Below are positions 34,357 through 43,255 of a stretch of 64,000 nucleotides of DNA, one piece after another. Source of the stretch: Natronohydrobacter sp. (GTDB taxonomy: Bacteria; Pseudomonadota; Alphaproteobacteria; Rhodobacterales; Rhodobacteraceae); the NCBI GenBank assembly GCA_007125005.1, contig SLDY01000035.1, positions 1-64,000 on the forward strand, read 5' to 3'. Both the position numbers and the translations under genes were made by a program. Numbering within the stretch: position 1 is the first letter of the stretch; the number at the start of each line of letters is the position of its first letter. A model generated the notes under the pieces. That model had not been told where the DNA came from and searched no databases. It saw only the letters and a program-made list of their open reading frames with translations.

Positions 34357-37300
34357 ATGGCCGTGATGCGCAGCACTCGCGAGCGTCTGGCCGTGCAGGC
34401 GCTGGGCCTGTTTCGCTATTTCACGCGCCACAAGACCGCCGCCAATCTGCTTCTGGTGGTGATGCTGGTGGCAGGTTTTGCCGCAATTCCACAGATGCGC
34501 GCGCAATTCTTCCCCGATGTGGTGGTCGATAATGTCAGTGTTGATATTCGCTGGTCGGGTGCCGGGGCGGAAGATGTGGATCGCGGCATTGTCCAGCTTG
34601 TCGGGCCCGTTCTTCAGGCCGTGGAGGGTGTGAGTCAGGTCACAGCGATTTCGCGCGAGGGGAGGGCAAGTTTCACGCTGGAGTTCGAGACTGGTTGGGA
34701 CATGGCGCGCGCCAATGCGGATGTGCAATCTGCGCTAGATGCCGTCTCGACCTTGCCCGAGGATGCCGAGGATCCTGTCACGCGGCGCTCGAACTGGGGC
34801 GACCGTGTCACCAATGTGGTTGTAACCGGGCCTGTCGCAGTCGAACAACTTGCGCGATTTGCTGATGAATTTGCCGCGCGGCTTTATGATGCCGGGATAA
34901 CGCGCACTACCATTCGCGGTGTTGCGAGCGCCGAGGTGCTGGTGGAGGTGCCAACGCGCAGCCTGATCGAGCATGACGTGACCATGGCTGAGATCGCGCA
35001 GGCCATCCGTGCCACTGTCAGCACTGATCCGGCGGGAGAGATTTCTTCCGGGGTGTCGCGTGTGCGCACAGGGACAGAACGGCGCAGCGCTGAAGAGATT
35101 GCCGGGATTGCGCTGCGCAGCCGCGCAGACGGCTCGACGCTGCGCATTGGCGATCTGGCCCTTGTGACAGAGGGCGGGATCGATCGCGAACGGGCCTTCT
35201 GGGTCGGCGAGAATCCGGCGATTTCGCTGCGCGTGGACCGCTCCGAGCGGGGCGATGCAATCGAAATTCAGGCCCGCGTGCAGGCGCTGGCCGATGAAAT
35301 GAACCTCTCGTTACCCGAGGGCACAAAGATCGAGCTGGTCTCGACCCGCGCAGAGTTCATTTCGGGCCGGATCATGATCCTTGTGAAAAACGGGATGTTG
35401 GGGCTCGGGCTCGTCGTGGTGCTGCTGTTCCTGTTCCTCAATGCGCGCACGGCGTTTTGGGTGGCTGCAGGGATACCGGCGGCGATGCTGGCGGCGATTG
35501 CGGTCATGTATCTGATGGGACTCAGCTTTAACATGATCTCGCTTTTCGCACTGATCATCACGCTGGGCATTGTCGTTGATGATGCGATTGTCGTGGGTGA
35601 ACATGCCGATTACCGCGCGCGTGAACTGGGCGAAAGCCCGGCCGAAGCCGCCGAAAATGCCGCCACGCGGATGGCGCAACCTGTCTTTGCCGCCACGATC
35701 ACCACCATCCTCGCCTTCGGCGCGCTGATCCTTGTGGGTGGGCGGTTCGGTTCGCTTATCGCAGATATTCCGCTTACGGTGATCGCGGTGCTGGTGGCCT
35801 CGCTGATCGAGTGCTTCCTGATCCTGCCCAACCATATGTATCACGCCATTGCCAGCGGCCTGAAGGAGCGCTGGTATGACTGGCCCTCACGGCAGGTCAA
35901 TCGCGGCTTCCGCTGGTTGCGCGAGCGTGTCTTCCGCCCGCTGATGGGCTTTGTCGTCGCTGCGCGCTACCCGGTTGTAGCGGTGCTGATTGCGCTTCTG
36001 ACCGTGCAAACGGCGAATCTGGTGCGCGGTGATCTGCCGTTTCGTTTTTTCAACGCACCCGAGCAGGGTTCGATCACCGGCAATATCGTGATGACAGATG
36101 GCGCGACCCGCGAGGATACGCGCGAGATGCTGCGTGAGCTGACCCGCGCGACCGAGGCGCTGGCTGCACGCTTCGAGGTTGAGGATGGCACCAACCCGGT
36201 CCTCTTCGCGATGACTGAGCTTGGCGGCCATGCAGGCCGTGCCCTGGCCTCCGCAGAAAACAAGGAAGGCGATCTTCTGGGTGCGATCTCGATTGATCTG
36301 GTAGATGCTGATTTCCGCAGCATGTCTTCCTTCGCTTTCGCCTCTGCGTTGCAGGATGAAGTCCGCCCGCATCCACGGCTTGAAGAATTCAGCTTCCGCT
36401 CATGGGGCAGTGGGCCGGGGGGTGATACGCTCTCTGTTGATCTCAGCGGCGGCGATGCAGAGACCCTGAAAGCCGCCTCGGATGCCCTGCGCGCGGCCCT
36501 TTTGCCCTTCCCGGAGATCACCGGGCTGGAGGACAACCTGCCCTATGACAAGCAGGAATTGCTGCTGCAGCTCACCCCGCAGGGTCAGGCGCTGGGCTTC
36601 ACCATCGAGGGGTTGTCGCGCGATCTGCGCAACAGGCTTTCGGGGATTGAGGCTGCGACTTTCCCTGACGGATTGCGCACAGGGCGCATTCGGGTGGAAG
36701 TGCCGCAATCCGAGCGCACTGCGGATTTCCTCGACAGCATGATGATGCGCACCGGCACGGGCAGCTATGTGGCCTTGGGCGACATAGTCTCGGTTTCCGA
36801 TAGGCAGGGATTCTCAACCATCCGGCGCGAGAACGGCGTGCGGGTGGTGACTGTCTCGGGCGATCTCTCCGAGGATGACCCGGGCCGCGCGCGCGAGATC
36901 ACGCGGCTGCTGAGCGAGCGTATCCTGCCGGATCTGGAAGCCGGTTTCGGCATCACCACAAGGCTTTCGGGGCAGGCCGAGCAGGAGCGCGAATTCCTGA
37001 CAGATGCCGTGATCGGCGTCGGGCTTTGTCTGATCCTGATCTATCTCACGCTTGCCTGGGTTTTCTCAAGCTGGTCGCGCCCGATGGTCGTGATGGCTGT
37101 CATTCCGTTTGGTCTGATCGGGGTGATCTACGGGCATATGAGTTGGGGCATGGCGATGTCGATGTTCTCGATTGTGGGCATCATGGGGATGATCGGGATC
37201 ATCATCAACGACTCTATCGTGCTGGTAACGACAGTGGATCAATACGCGCGCGATCGTGGGCTGATACCCTCGATCATTGATGCCACCTGTGACCGCCTGC

Positions 37301-37785
37301 GCCCGGTTTTGTTAACCACGCTGACCACTGTTTTGGGGCTGACACCGCTGATGTTCGAGAACTCCACCCAAGCGGCGTTCCTAAAGCCTACTGTGATCAC
37401 GCTGGTCTATGGGTTGGGCTTTGGCATGTTCATCGTCCTTCTGCTTGTGCCATCTGTGCTGGCCATCGGTCATGATATGAACCGCCAGATTATCTCGCTT
37501 CGCCGGGCGCTTTCGAAACCAGCCGGTGGCGTGGCGCTGGTGCCGTGGATTGCGGCGCTTGCCTTGCTAGGATGGTTCGCTCTCACGATGGGGATGGTGT
37601 TTGTTGCGGGCGAACTACCGGGCTGGCTTGTGCTGCCGAACTCCCTGCGCGCCGCGCCAATGCAGGCCGCGCTTGCCGTGTTTCTTGTCGGATCGATCCT
37701 CGGGCTGATTGCCGCATGGATATCGGGCCTGATCGGCATCTGGCTGGCGGGGCGCCGGTCTCAGTTGGGAAAGGCGCAGCCTTGA
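34357..37785 (+). CDS. RND efflux transporter permease
   Basis: An 1142-residue inner-membrane pump of the RND superfamily (HAE-type). Helix 4 carries the proton-relay pair in VVDDAIVVGE, and helix 10 has INDSIVLVTTVDQY. Two large periplasmic loops follow helices 1 and 7. Beyond the normal 12th helix there is an extra C-terminal region (about 1055-1142) with two more hydrophobic segments, which most RND permeases lack. The export substrate is unknown. It starts 3 bases after the adaptor gene, and an outer-membrane factor gene is not present. The last 25 bases overlap the convergent DsbD-like gene. Confidence 0.9.
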   Translation: MAVMRSTRERLAVQALGLFRYFTRHKTAANLLLVVMLVAGFAAIPQMRAQFFPDVVVDNVSVDIRWSGAGAEDVDRGIVQLVGPVLQAVEGVSQVTAISREGRASFTLEFETGWDMARANADVQSALDAVSTLPEDAEDPVTRRSNWGDRVTNVVVTGPVAVEQLARFADEFAARLYDAGITRTTIRGVASAEVLVEVPTRSLIEHDVTMAEIAQAIRATVSTDPAGEISSGVSRVRTGTERRSAEEIAGIALRSRADGSTLRIGDLALVTEGGIDRERAFWVGENPAISLRVDRSERGDAIEIQARVQALADEMNLSLPEGTKIELVSTRAEFISGRIMILVKNGMLGLGLVVVLLFLFLNARTAFWVAAGIPAAMLAAIAVMYLMGLSFNMISLFALIITLGIVVDDAIVVGEHADYRARELGESPAEAAENAATRMAQPVFAATITTILAFGALILVGGRFGSLIADIPLTVIAVLVASLIECFLILPNHMYHAIASGLKERWYDWPSRQVNRGFRWLRERVFRPLMGFVVAARYPVVAVLIALLTVQTANLVRGDLPFRFFNAPEQGSITGNIVMTDGATREDTREMLRELTRATEALAARFEVEDGTNPVLFAMTELGGHAGRALASAENKEGDLLGAISIDLVDADFRSMSSFAFASALQDEVRPHPRLEEFSFRSWGSGPGGDTLSVDLSGGDAETLKAASDALRAALLPFPEITGLEDNLPYDKQELLLQLTPQGQALGFTIEGLSRDLRNRLSGIEAATFPDGLRTGRIRVEVPQSERTADFLDSMMMRTGTGSYVALGDIVSVSDRQGFSTIRRENGVRVVTVSGDLSEDDPGRAREITRLLSERILPDLEAGFGITTRLSGQAEQEREFLTDAVIGVGLCLILIYLTLAWVFSSWSRPMVVMAVIPFGLIGVIYGHMSWGMAMSMFSIVGIMGMIGIIINDSIVLVTTVDQYARDRGLIPSIIDATCDRLRPVLLTTLTTVLGLTPLMFENSTQAAFLKPTVITLVYGLGFGMFIVLLLVPSVLAIGHDMNRQIISLRRALSKPAGGVALVPWIAALALLGWFALTMGMVFVAGELPGWLVLPNSLRAAPMQAALAVFLVGSILGLIAAWISGLIGIWLAGRRSQLGKAQP

Positions 37786-38567
37786 TGCTGTAGCGCGCCA
37801 TTCTCGCTGACAATGCTGATACGCACGTCAGAGCGGTCAATCATCTCGCCTGCCTGTGGGCGCAACAGGACGTGGCCGACAAGTAAATCTCCTGTCCGCT
37901 CCGAGGGCAGCACCCTCGCGCGGATCGGACTGCCTGCGATCTCCACGAGCGCAAATTCCCGCGCGCCTTGCACTGGCAATGACAGATGCACGCTCAGGCG
38001 CAGGCCGCGTTTTTCTGGTTTCAACTCGCAGGAGACCTCGCGTAAACCGGCTGAGTGAGCTGCGCGTGGCCGCTGTGTGAGTGCCGTGGCGATCAGCCCG
38101 TCCGGGATGCCTGTATCCTGGATGCCAAGCTGCAAGGGCAGTTCAACCGGAATGCAGATATCATCACAGATACCGACCGAAAGCGTGGCGTCAAGCTGTA
38201 TAGGCAGGCCGGGTTCGGCCGGGATCAGCTCTATAGGCAAGACCACTTCGCCCCCATAACCGATACTGGCAAAGCCGGATTTGATATGAAGCCGGGGCTC
38301 GGGCCAGTGAATGCGCGCTGCTGCAAGATTGTGCGAGCCTGACCAGTCCAGCTTTGGAACGATGCCACTTTCGCCGGGATGACGCCAATAGGTCATCCAA
38401 TTACCAGCAAGCCGAAGGTGCAGTGCCGCCATATGGCTGCCGGTCTCGGTCTGCCAGCCATGGCGCATCCGTGCGTCCACGATATCAGACAGGCGCTGCG
38501 ACTGGGCAGCGACAGCGTGCGGAAGCAACGCGATGCAGAGCGCAAGGGTATGGATCAGGTATTGCAT
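37761..38567 (-). CDS. DsbD-alpha-like (DsbD_N) periplasmic protein
   Basis: A 268-residue protein with a signal peptide (MQYLIHTLALCIALLPHAVAA) and one domain that resembles the DsbD/ScsB N-terminal domain: MTYWRHPGESG, LDWSGSHN, a CDDIC motif likely to hold the redox cysteines, and a beta-rich tail. The membrane and thioredoxin domains of full DsbD are absent, so it must receive electrons from another protein or act only as a binding domain. The open frame to 38627 is trimmed because the signal peptide starts at 38567. Its 3' end overlaps the RND permease by 25 bases. Confidence 0.8.
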   Translation of the reverse strand: MQYLIHTLALCIALLPHAVAAQSQRLSDIVDARMRHGWQTETGSHMAALHLRLAGNWMTYWRHPGESGIVPKLDWSGSHNLAAARIHWPEPRLHIKSGFASIGYGGEVVLPIELIPAEPGLPIQLDATLSVGICDDICIPVELPLQLGIQDTGIPDGLIATALTQRPRAAHSAGLREVSCELKPEKRGLRLSVHLSLPVQGAREFALVEIAGSPIRARVLPSERTGDLLVGHVLLRPQAGEMIDRSDVRISIVSENGALQHQGCAFPN

Positions 38568-38721
38568 AGGCTCCCTAGATTGCGTGGCGCGGGGTGATTG
38601 GGAAGTCACAAGGCTGCGACTTGTCACGCCTGTGACTGGATTGCGTCACTCCCCAAGAAGACAGATACTTGGCAACGTCGCACAAGACAGGCATGGTTGG
38701 CTCATCACTACGCCCAGAGAT

Positions 38722-39303
38722 ATGATGACCGCACTGACCGGAAAACTTCTTATCGCAATGCCGTCGATGCCCGATCCTCGCTTCGCGCATTCAGTGGTTT
38801 TGCTCTGCGCCCATTCTGCAGAAGGCGCGATGGGGCTTATCATCAACAAGAGACTTCCAGATCTGAGCCTTTTCAAGTTGCTGGAGCATCTGGACTTGGC
38901 TCCGGAGCATGACGCAGCGGGGCTTGGCGCAACTGCAAACGATATGCCCGTTCACTTTGGCGGCCCGGTCGAAACATCACGCGGCTTCGTGGTGCACACG
39001 CCCGATTTCTTTGGTTCGGAAGGTAGCGCTCAGGTTACTGACGACCTTGTTCTCAGCACCTCGGTCGAGGTGCTTTCAGAGATGGCACGCGGACAAGGAC
39101 CAGGGCACGCTCTTATTGCACTCGGCTATTCAGGTTGGGGCCCGCAACAGCTTGAAAGCGAGATCCAGGCGGGCGGCTGGCTCACAGCCGATTCGGGCAG
39201 GGCCTTGCTTTTTGACACTGAGGATAATCTGAGATGGTCAGCAGCGCTGGGCCAGATCGGGGTCGATCCGCGGCTCCTTTCGGGGGCAACAGGTCACGCC
39301 TGA
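38722..39303 (+). CDS. YqgE/AlgH-family protein
   Basis: A 193-residue protein of the UPF0301 (YqgE/AlgH) family. It starts with TGKLLIAMPSMPDPRF, contains GAMGLIINK, VHFGGPV and the GYSGWGPQQLESEI segment. The biochemical function is not known; roles in transcription or redox control have been suggested for relatives. The ATG at 38722 follows an AGAGAT element. The long upstream frame from 38533 overlaps the divergent DsbD-like gene and is rejected. Its last ten bases overlap the convergent ftsY gene. Confidence 0.92.
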   Translation: MMTALTGKLLIAMPSMPDPRFAHSVVLLCAHSAEGAMGLIINKRLPDLSLFKLLEHLDLAPEHDAAGLGATANDMPVHFGGPVETSRGFVVHTPDFFGSEGSAQVTDDLVLSTSVEVLSEMARGQGPGHALIALGYSGWGPQQLESEIQAGGWLTADSGRALLFDTEDNLRWSAALGQIGVDPRLLSGATGHA

Positions 39304-40331
39304 AGCTCGGTGCCCACCAGCGCAGCGGCAAACTCCTCTGGGTCGAAGGCTTGCAGATCGTCGATCTGCTCGCCCACGCCGATAGCGTGAATCGGCAAGC
39401 CGAATCGATCTGCCAGCGCCACCAGCACGCCCCCGCGCGCTGTACCATCAAGCTTGGTCATCACCAGCCCGGAGACATCGGCGAGTTTGCGGAAGATCTC
39501 CACCTGCGAGAGCGCGTTCTGGCCGGTCGTAGCATCGAGCACCAGAAGGGTGTTATGCGGTGCCTCCGGATCGAGTTTGCGAAGCACGCGCAGGATCTTG
39601 GCCAACTCCTCCATCAGATCGGCACGATTCTGAAGCCTTCCGGCCGTATCGATCATCAGCAGATCCACGCCCTCCGCCTTGGCGCGTGAAAGCGCTTCAT
39701 AGGCGAGGCTCGCGGGATCAGACCCTTCGGGTGCGGTCATCACCGGCACCCCTGCGCGCTCGCCCCAGATCTGCAATTGCTCCACCGCCGCAGCTCTGAA
39801 CGTATCGCCTGCAGCAATCATCACTGATTTGCCTGCGGCGCGGAACTGGCTGGCAAGCTTGCCGATAGTTGTAGTTTTGCCCGCGCCATTTACACCCACG
39901 ACCAGCACCACCTGCGGGCGGGCAGGGTAAAGCGGCAGTGGTGTTGCGACAGGCTCCATGATGCGGGCGATTTCCTGCACCAGCGCGGCCTTGATTTCAT
40001 TGACCGAGAGCTTCCGGCCAAACCGACCCTCGGCCAGATTGGCGCTCACGCGCATCGCAGTTTCCACGCCCATATCGGCCTGGATCAGCAATTCCTCTAG
40101 GCTTTCGAGCATCTCGTCATCAAGCACCCGGCGCGGGCTGTCATCGCGTCCAAGCATGCGCCCCAGAAGGCCGGGTTTCGCAGGCGCGGGTGCAGCCTCG
40201 GGCTTTGGGGCGGGTTGCGGCGCAGCGGCGCTTTCCTCTTGCGCGCTCCCTTCGACCAACGCTTCAAGCCCCTCATCGAGTTTCGAGGAGGCGCGGAACA
40301 TGCGCTCTTTCATCTTTCGGAAAAACGACAT
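39294..40331 (-). CDS. ftsY: Signal recognition particle receptor FtsY
   Basis: A 345-residue SRP GTPase that docks ribosomes to the membrane with Ffh. The short acidic and Pro/Ala-rich A domain (about 15-60) is followed by the N domain (about 70-130) and G domain with GVNGAGKTTTIGKLA (G1), the DTFRAAA insertion, DTAGRLQ (G3), TKLDGTARGG (G4) and a C-terminal GVGEQIDDL. The start at 40331 (MSFFRKMKERM) is preferred to 40364. It is divergent from the AlkB-like gene, with 142 bases between. Confidence 0.95.
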   Translation of the reverse strand: MSFFRKMKERMFRASSKLDEGLEALVEGSAQEESAAAPQPAPKPEAAPAPAKPGLLGRMLGRDDSPRRVLDDEMLESLEELLIQADMGVETAMRVSANLAEGRFGRKLSVNEIKAALVQEIARIMEPVATPLPLYPARPQVVLVVGVNGAGKTTTIGKLASQFRAAGKSVMIAAGDTFRAAAVEQLQIWGERAGVPVMTAPEGSDPASLAYEALSRAKAEGVDLLMIDTAGRLQNRADLMEELAKILRVLRKLDPEAPHNTLLVLDATTGQNALSQVEIFRKLADVSGLVMTKLDGTARGGVLVALADRFGLPIHAIGVGEQIDDLQAFDPEEFAAALVGTELQA

Positions 40332-40473
40332 TCCCACGCCCTTCATGACCCGCGTTGTGCCCAAGAGCTAACGCAACTGCGCGGGCTTGAAAAGCGGGCT
40401 GAGGCAATCTGCAGGGCTGTGCGCCTGAGAATGGCGTGTTATATCCACTTCATCTTTCGAGGATAGCCCTGCA

Positions 40474-41505
40474 ATGCCACTTCTTCCCTTCACACTCGCT
40501 GCACTGGCACCAGTTCTGCTATTGGGGCTGGCAGCAGTTGTTGGCGGGCTCTGGGCTTGGGGAGCGCTAGCCTATGTCTCGATCATCGCAGCGCTCGCTG
40601 ATGAGCTCGTCGCATGGCGCACGCCCCCCGCCGACCCTGAAGAGGTCGAACGTGGCGCCAATGCGCTTTCGGTCGCGCTGGCACTGGCGCATTTCGGGTT
40701 GATGGTACTGGGTGTCCTGGCCGTTGCCGGAGCCACAGGGCTCGGCACAGGCGAGCGCATCGCGGCCTTCCTCGCATTCGGGCTCTATTTCGGTCAAGTC
40801 AGCATCGCGAATGCCCATGAATTGATCCATCGCACCCATCGCGGATTTTTCGCGCTTGGCAAATGGGTGTTCATCTCGATGCTCTATGGCCATGTCACCA
40901 CCACGCACAGGCTCTTGCATCATCCCCATGTCGCCACGCCGCGCGACCCCAATTTCCCGCCTCTTGGTATCAGCTTCTACCGATATCTGCCACGCAGTTT
41001 CTGGGGTAATCTGCGCGGCGGCTACCGGATCGAGCAGGCCCGCGCCGCGCGCTCGGGGCGGATGAACCCTTACGTGACATATGCGGGTGGCGCGCTTGGT
41101 ATGCTTGCTCTGGCATGGTTTGCCGCAGGCTGGGCCGGAGTTGCCGCGTTCACGGGCTTTGCTGCCTATGCCCAGTTTCAACATGCGATGGTCGATTATC
41201 TTCAGCATTACGGGCTTGCGCGGCGTCCCATGCCCGATGGCAGCTATGAACCGCAGGGCCCTGAGCATAGCTGGAACAGCCCGCATTGGTTCACCTCGCT
41301 GATGACCGTCAATGTCACGCGCCATTCCGATCATCACGCTCATCCCACGCGCATTTTTCCGGCGCTCAGGCTCGAGGCGGGCATGCCAATGCTGCCTTAC
41401 AGCCTGCCTCTCATGGGTGTGATTGCGCTGTTCCCTCCACTGTGGTTCAAGATAATGGACAAGCGGGCAGTTCAGGTGATGGCCATGGCGCAAGGAGACA
41501 GCTGA
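40474..41505 (+). CDS. AlkB-type membrane di-iron monooxygenase
   Basis: A 343-residue integral membrane protein of the alkane 1-monooxygenase/fatty acid desaturase group. Histidine clusters that hold two irons are all there: HELIHR, THRLLHHPHVATPRDP, QHYGL and NVTRHSDHHAHP. About six membrane helices surround them. AlkB enzymes oxidise the end carbon of alkanes using rubredoxin; no rubredoxin or alcohol dehydrogenase is nearby, and the protein is shorter than classical AlkB (about 400 residues). The substrate could be a fatty acid or other alkyl chain. The next gene starts in its stop codon. Confidence 0.85.
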   Translation: MPLLPFTLAALAPVLLLGLAAVVGGLWAWGALAYVSIIAALADELVAWRTPPADPEEVERGANALSVALALAHFGLMVLGVLAVAGATGLGTGERIAAFLAFGLYFGQVSIANAHELIHRTHRGFFALGKWVFISMLYGHVTTTHRLLHHPHVATPRDPNFPPLGISFYRYLPRSFWGNLRGGYRIEQARAARSGRMNPYVTYAGGALGMLALAWFAAGWAGVAAFTGFAAYAQFQHAMVDYLQHYGLARRPMPDGSYEPQGPEHSWNSPHWFTSLMTVNVTRHSDHHAHPTRIFPALRLEAGMPMLPYSLPLMGVIALFPPLWFKIMDKRAVQVMAMAQGDS

Positions 41506-41906
41506 TGAAATTTCTTTCTAATGCCCTGCTCATGGCTTGGCTCGCCACCCCGGTTTTCGCGCAAGACCTCATGACAGCTGAGGAATTCGAGAGTTATGTA
41601 ACTGGCCAGACACTGACTTTCGGCTTCGAGGGCCAGCCCTACGGGATCGAGGAATTCCGCCCCGGACGGCGGACAACATGGGCCTTCATGGGCGACCAAT
41701 GCCGCGAGGGCCGCTGGTTCGACCGGGACGAGCAGATCTGCTTTATCTATGACGATGCTCCGGATGAAGAGCATTGCTGGGTCTTCTGGCGCGGCGAGCG
41801 GGGACTCAATGCCCGGTTTACGGGCGAAGGGAGCAGCACAGAGCTCTATGAGGTTCAGCGCAGTTCGCGCCCGCTGATCTGTCCGGGTCCAGAAGTCGGC
41901 GTCTAA
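41505..41906 (+). CDS. Small secreted cysteine-containing protein, unknown function
   Basis: A 133-residue protein with a clear signal peptide (MKFLSNALLMAWLATPVFA, cleavage before Gln20). The mature part contains four Cys, several Trp, and GFEGQPYGIEEF and FWRGERGLNA-like patches; no known domain is recognised. Its start shares one base with the AlkB-like stop, which points to joint production. A role in export, assembly or substrate capture for the monooxygenase is only inferred. It ends 14 bases before the convergent purD stop. Confidence 0.75.
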   Translation: MKFLSNALLMAWLATPVFAQDLMTAEEFESYVTGQTLTFGFEGQPYGIEEFRPGRRTTWAFMGDQCREGRWFDRDEQICFIYDDAPDEEHCWVFWRGERGLNARFTGEGSSTELYEVQRSSRPLICPGPEVGV

Positions 41907-41920
41907 CCGTGCTGCTGGCG

Positions 41921-43183
41921 TCAGAGCGCCCGCCAGCCGATATCACGCCTGCAAAACCCTTCCGGCCAGTCGATCCGATCAACCATATCGTAAGCCCGCG
42001 CGCGCGCCTCCAAAAGCGTGGCCCCGCGCGCCGTGACATTCAGCACGCGCCCGCCATTGGCGAGCACGCGCCCGCGCTCGTCCTTAGTGCCCGCATGAAA
42101 GACCATATGCGCGCTGTCCTGCGGGCAAGTCTCCAGCCCCCGGATTTCGCTGCCTTTCGCATAATCGCCCGGATAACCCTGCGCTGCCATCACCACGGTC
42201 ATCGCATGGTCATCGGCCCAATTGACGGTCATCTCATCGAGCCGCCCTTCGGCGCAGGCCATCATCAGATCGAGCGCCTGCGCGCCCAGCCGCATCATCA
42301 GCACCTGACATTCGGGATCGCCAAAGCGCACATTGTATTCCACCAGACGCGGCTGGCCGTCCTTGATCATCAGCCCGGCATAGAGCACCCCTTGATAGGC
42401 CATGCCGCGCCGCGTCATCTCGGCCATGGTTGGCCGGATGATCTGTTCCATGGCCAGATCAGCGATCGCATCAGTCAACACGGGAGCAGGGGAATAAGCC
42501 CCCATGCCCCCAGTATTCGGCCCTGTGTCCCCCTCGCCCACGCGCTTGTGGTCCTGCGCGGTGCCGATTGGCAAACAGGTTTCACCATCCACCAAAACGA
42601 AGAAAGAGGCTTCCTCACCCTCCATGAACTCTTCGACCACCACTTCCGCCCCGGCAGTGCCAAACTCACCTGCGAACATGGTATCAATCGCCTCCAGCGC
42701 CTCGGCCTCTGTCATGGCCACGATTACGCCCTTGCCAGCCGCAAGCCCATCGGCTTTGACCACAATCGGCGCGCCCTGCGCGGCAATATAGTCGCGCGCG
42801 GCCTGAGCGTCGGTGAAATGCGCATAGGCTGCGGTCGGCGCGCCCACAGCGGCGCAGATCTCCTTGGTAAAGGCTTTCGAGGCTTCTAGCCGCGCCGCCG
42901 CCGCCGAGGGGCCAAAGCAGCTTAGCCCGACCGCACGCAAACGGTCCGCAACCCCTGCCGCGAGCGGTGCTTCGGGCCCGATCACCACGAAATCAATCGC
43001 ATTTTCCTCGCAGAAATTGGCCACTGCCCCGCCATTGCAGATATCGAGATCAGCGCATTCGGCCATCGCTTCCATGCCTGCATTGCCGGGCGCGCAGATC
43101 AGCCGGTCGCATTTCGGGTTCTGCAAGATCGCCCAGGCCAGCGCATGTTCGCGCCCGCCGCTGCCCAGCACCAGAATATTCAT
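41921..43183 (-). CDS. purD: Phosphoribosylamine-glycine ligase
   Basis: A 420-residue ATP-grasp enzyme (GARS) of purine synthesis, joining glycine to phosphoribosylamine. The N-terminal NILVLGSGGREHALAW motif, VVKADGLAAGKGV ATP loop and the NTGGMGAYSPAP, EYNVRFGDPE motifs are intact. The start is ATG at 43183; the open frame to 43405 runs into the divergent xseA. The two genes are 72 bases apart and must share regulatory sequence. Confidence 0.96.
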   Translation of the reverse strand: MNILVLGSGGREHALAWAILQNPKCDRLICAPGNAGMEAMAECADLDICNGGAVANFCEENAIDFVVIGPEAPLAAGVADRLRAVGLSCFGPSAAAARLEASKAFTKEICAAVGAPTAAYAHFTDAQAARDYIAAQGAPIVVKADGLAAGKGVIVAMTEAEALEAIDTMFAGEFGTAGAEVVVEEFMEGEEASFFVLVDGETCLPIGTAQDHKRVGEGDTGPNTGGMGAYSPAPVLTDAIADLAMEQIIRPTMAEMTRRGMAYQGVLYAGLMIKDGQPRLVEYNVRFGDPECQVLMMRLGAQALDLMMACAEGRLDEMTVNWADDHAMTVVMAAQGYPGDYAKGSEIRGLETCPQDSAHMVFHAGTKDERGRVLANGGRVLNVTARGATLLEARARAYDMVDRIDWPEGFCRRDIGWRAL

Positions 43184-43255
43184 CGCCCGCCCTCTCTTGG
43201 CCTTCACTGTCGCGCGTTCTAGGGTGGTCTCGCCTGCAAGACAAGCGAGAGCCGC

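Noticed and set aside
33514..34728. Long minus-strand frame across the RND adaptor and permease
   Set aside because: It spans two well-supported genes on the plus strand and has no recognisable domain; it is a GC-composition shadow.
41909..42889. 326-residue plus-strand frame antisense to purD
   Set aside because: PurD motifs on the minus strand are unambiguous.
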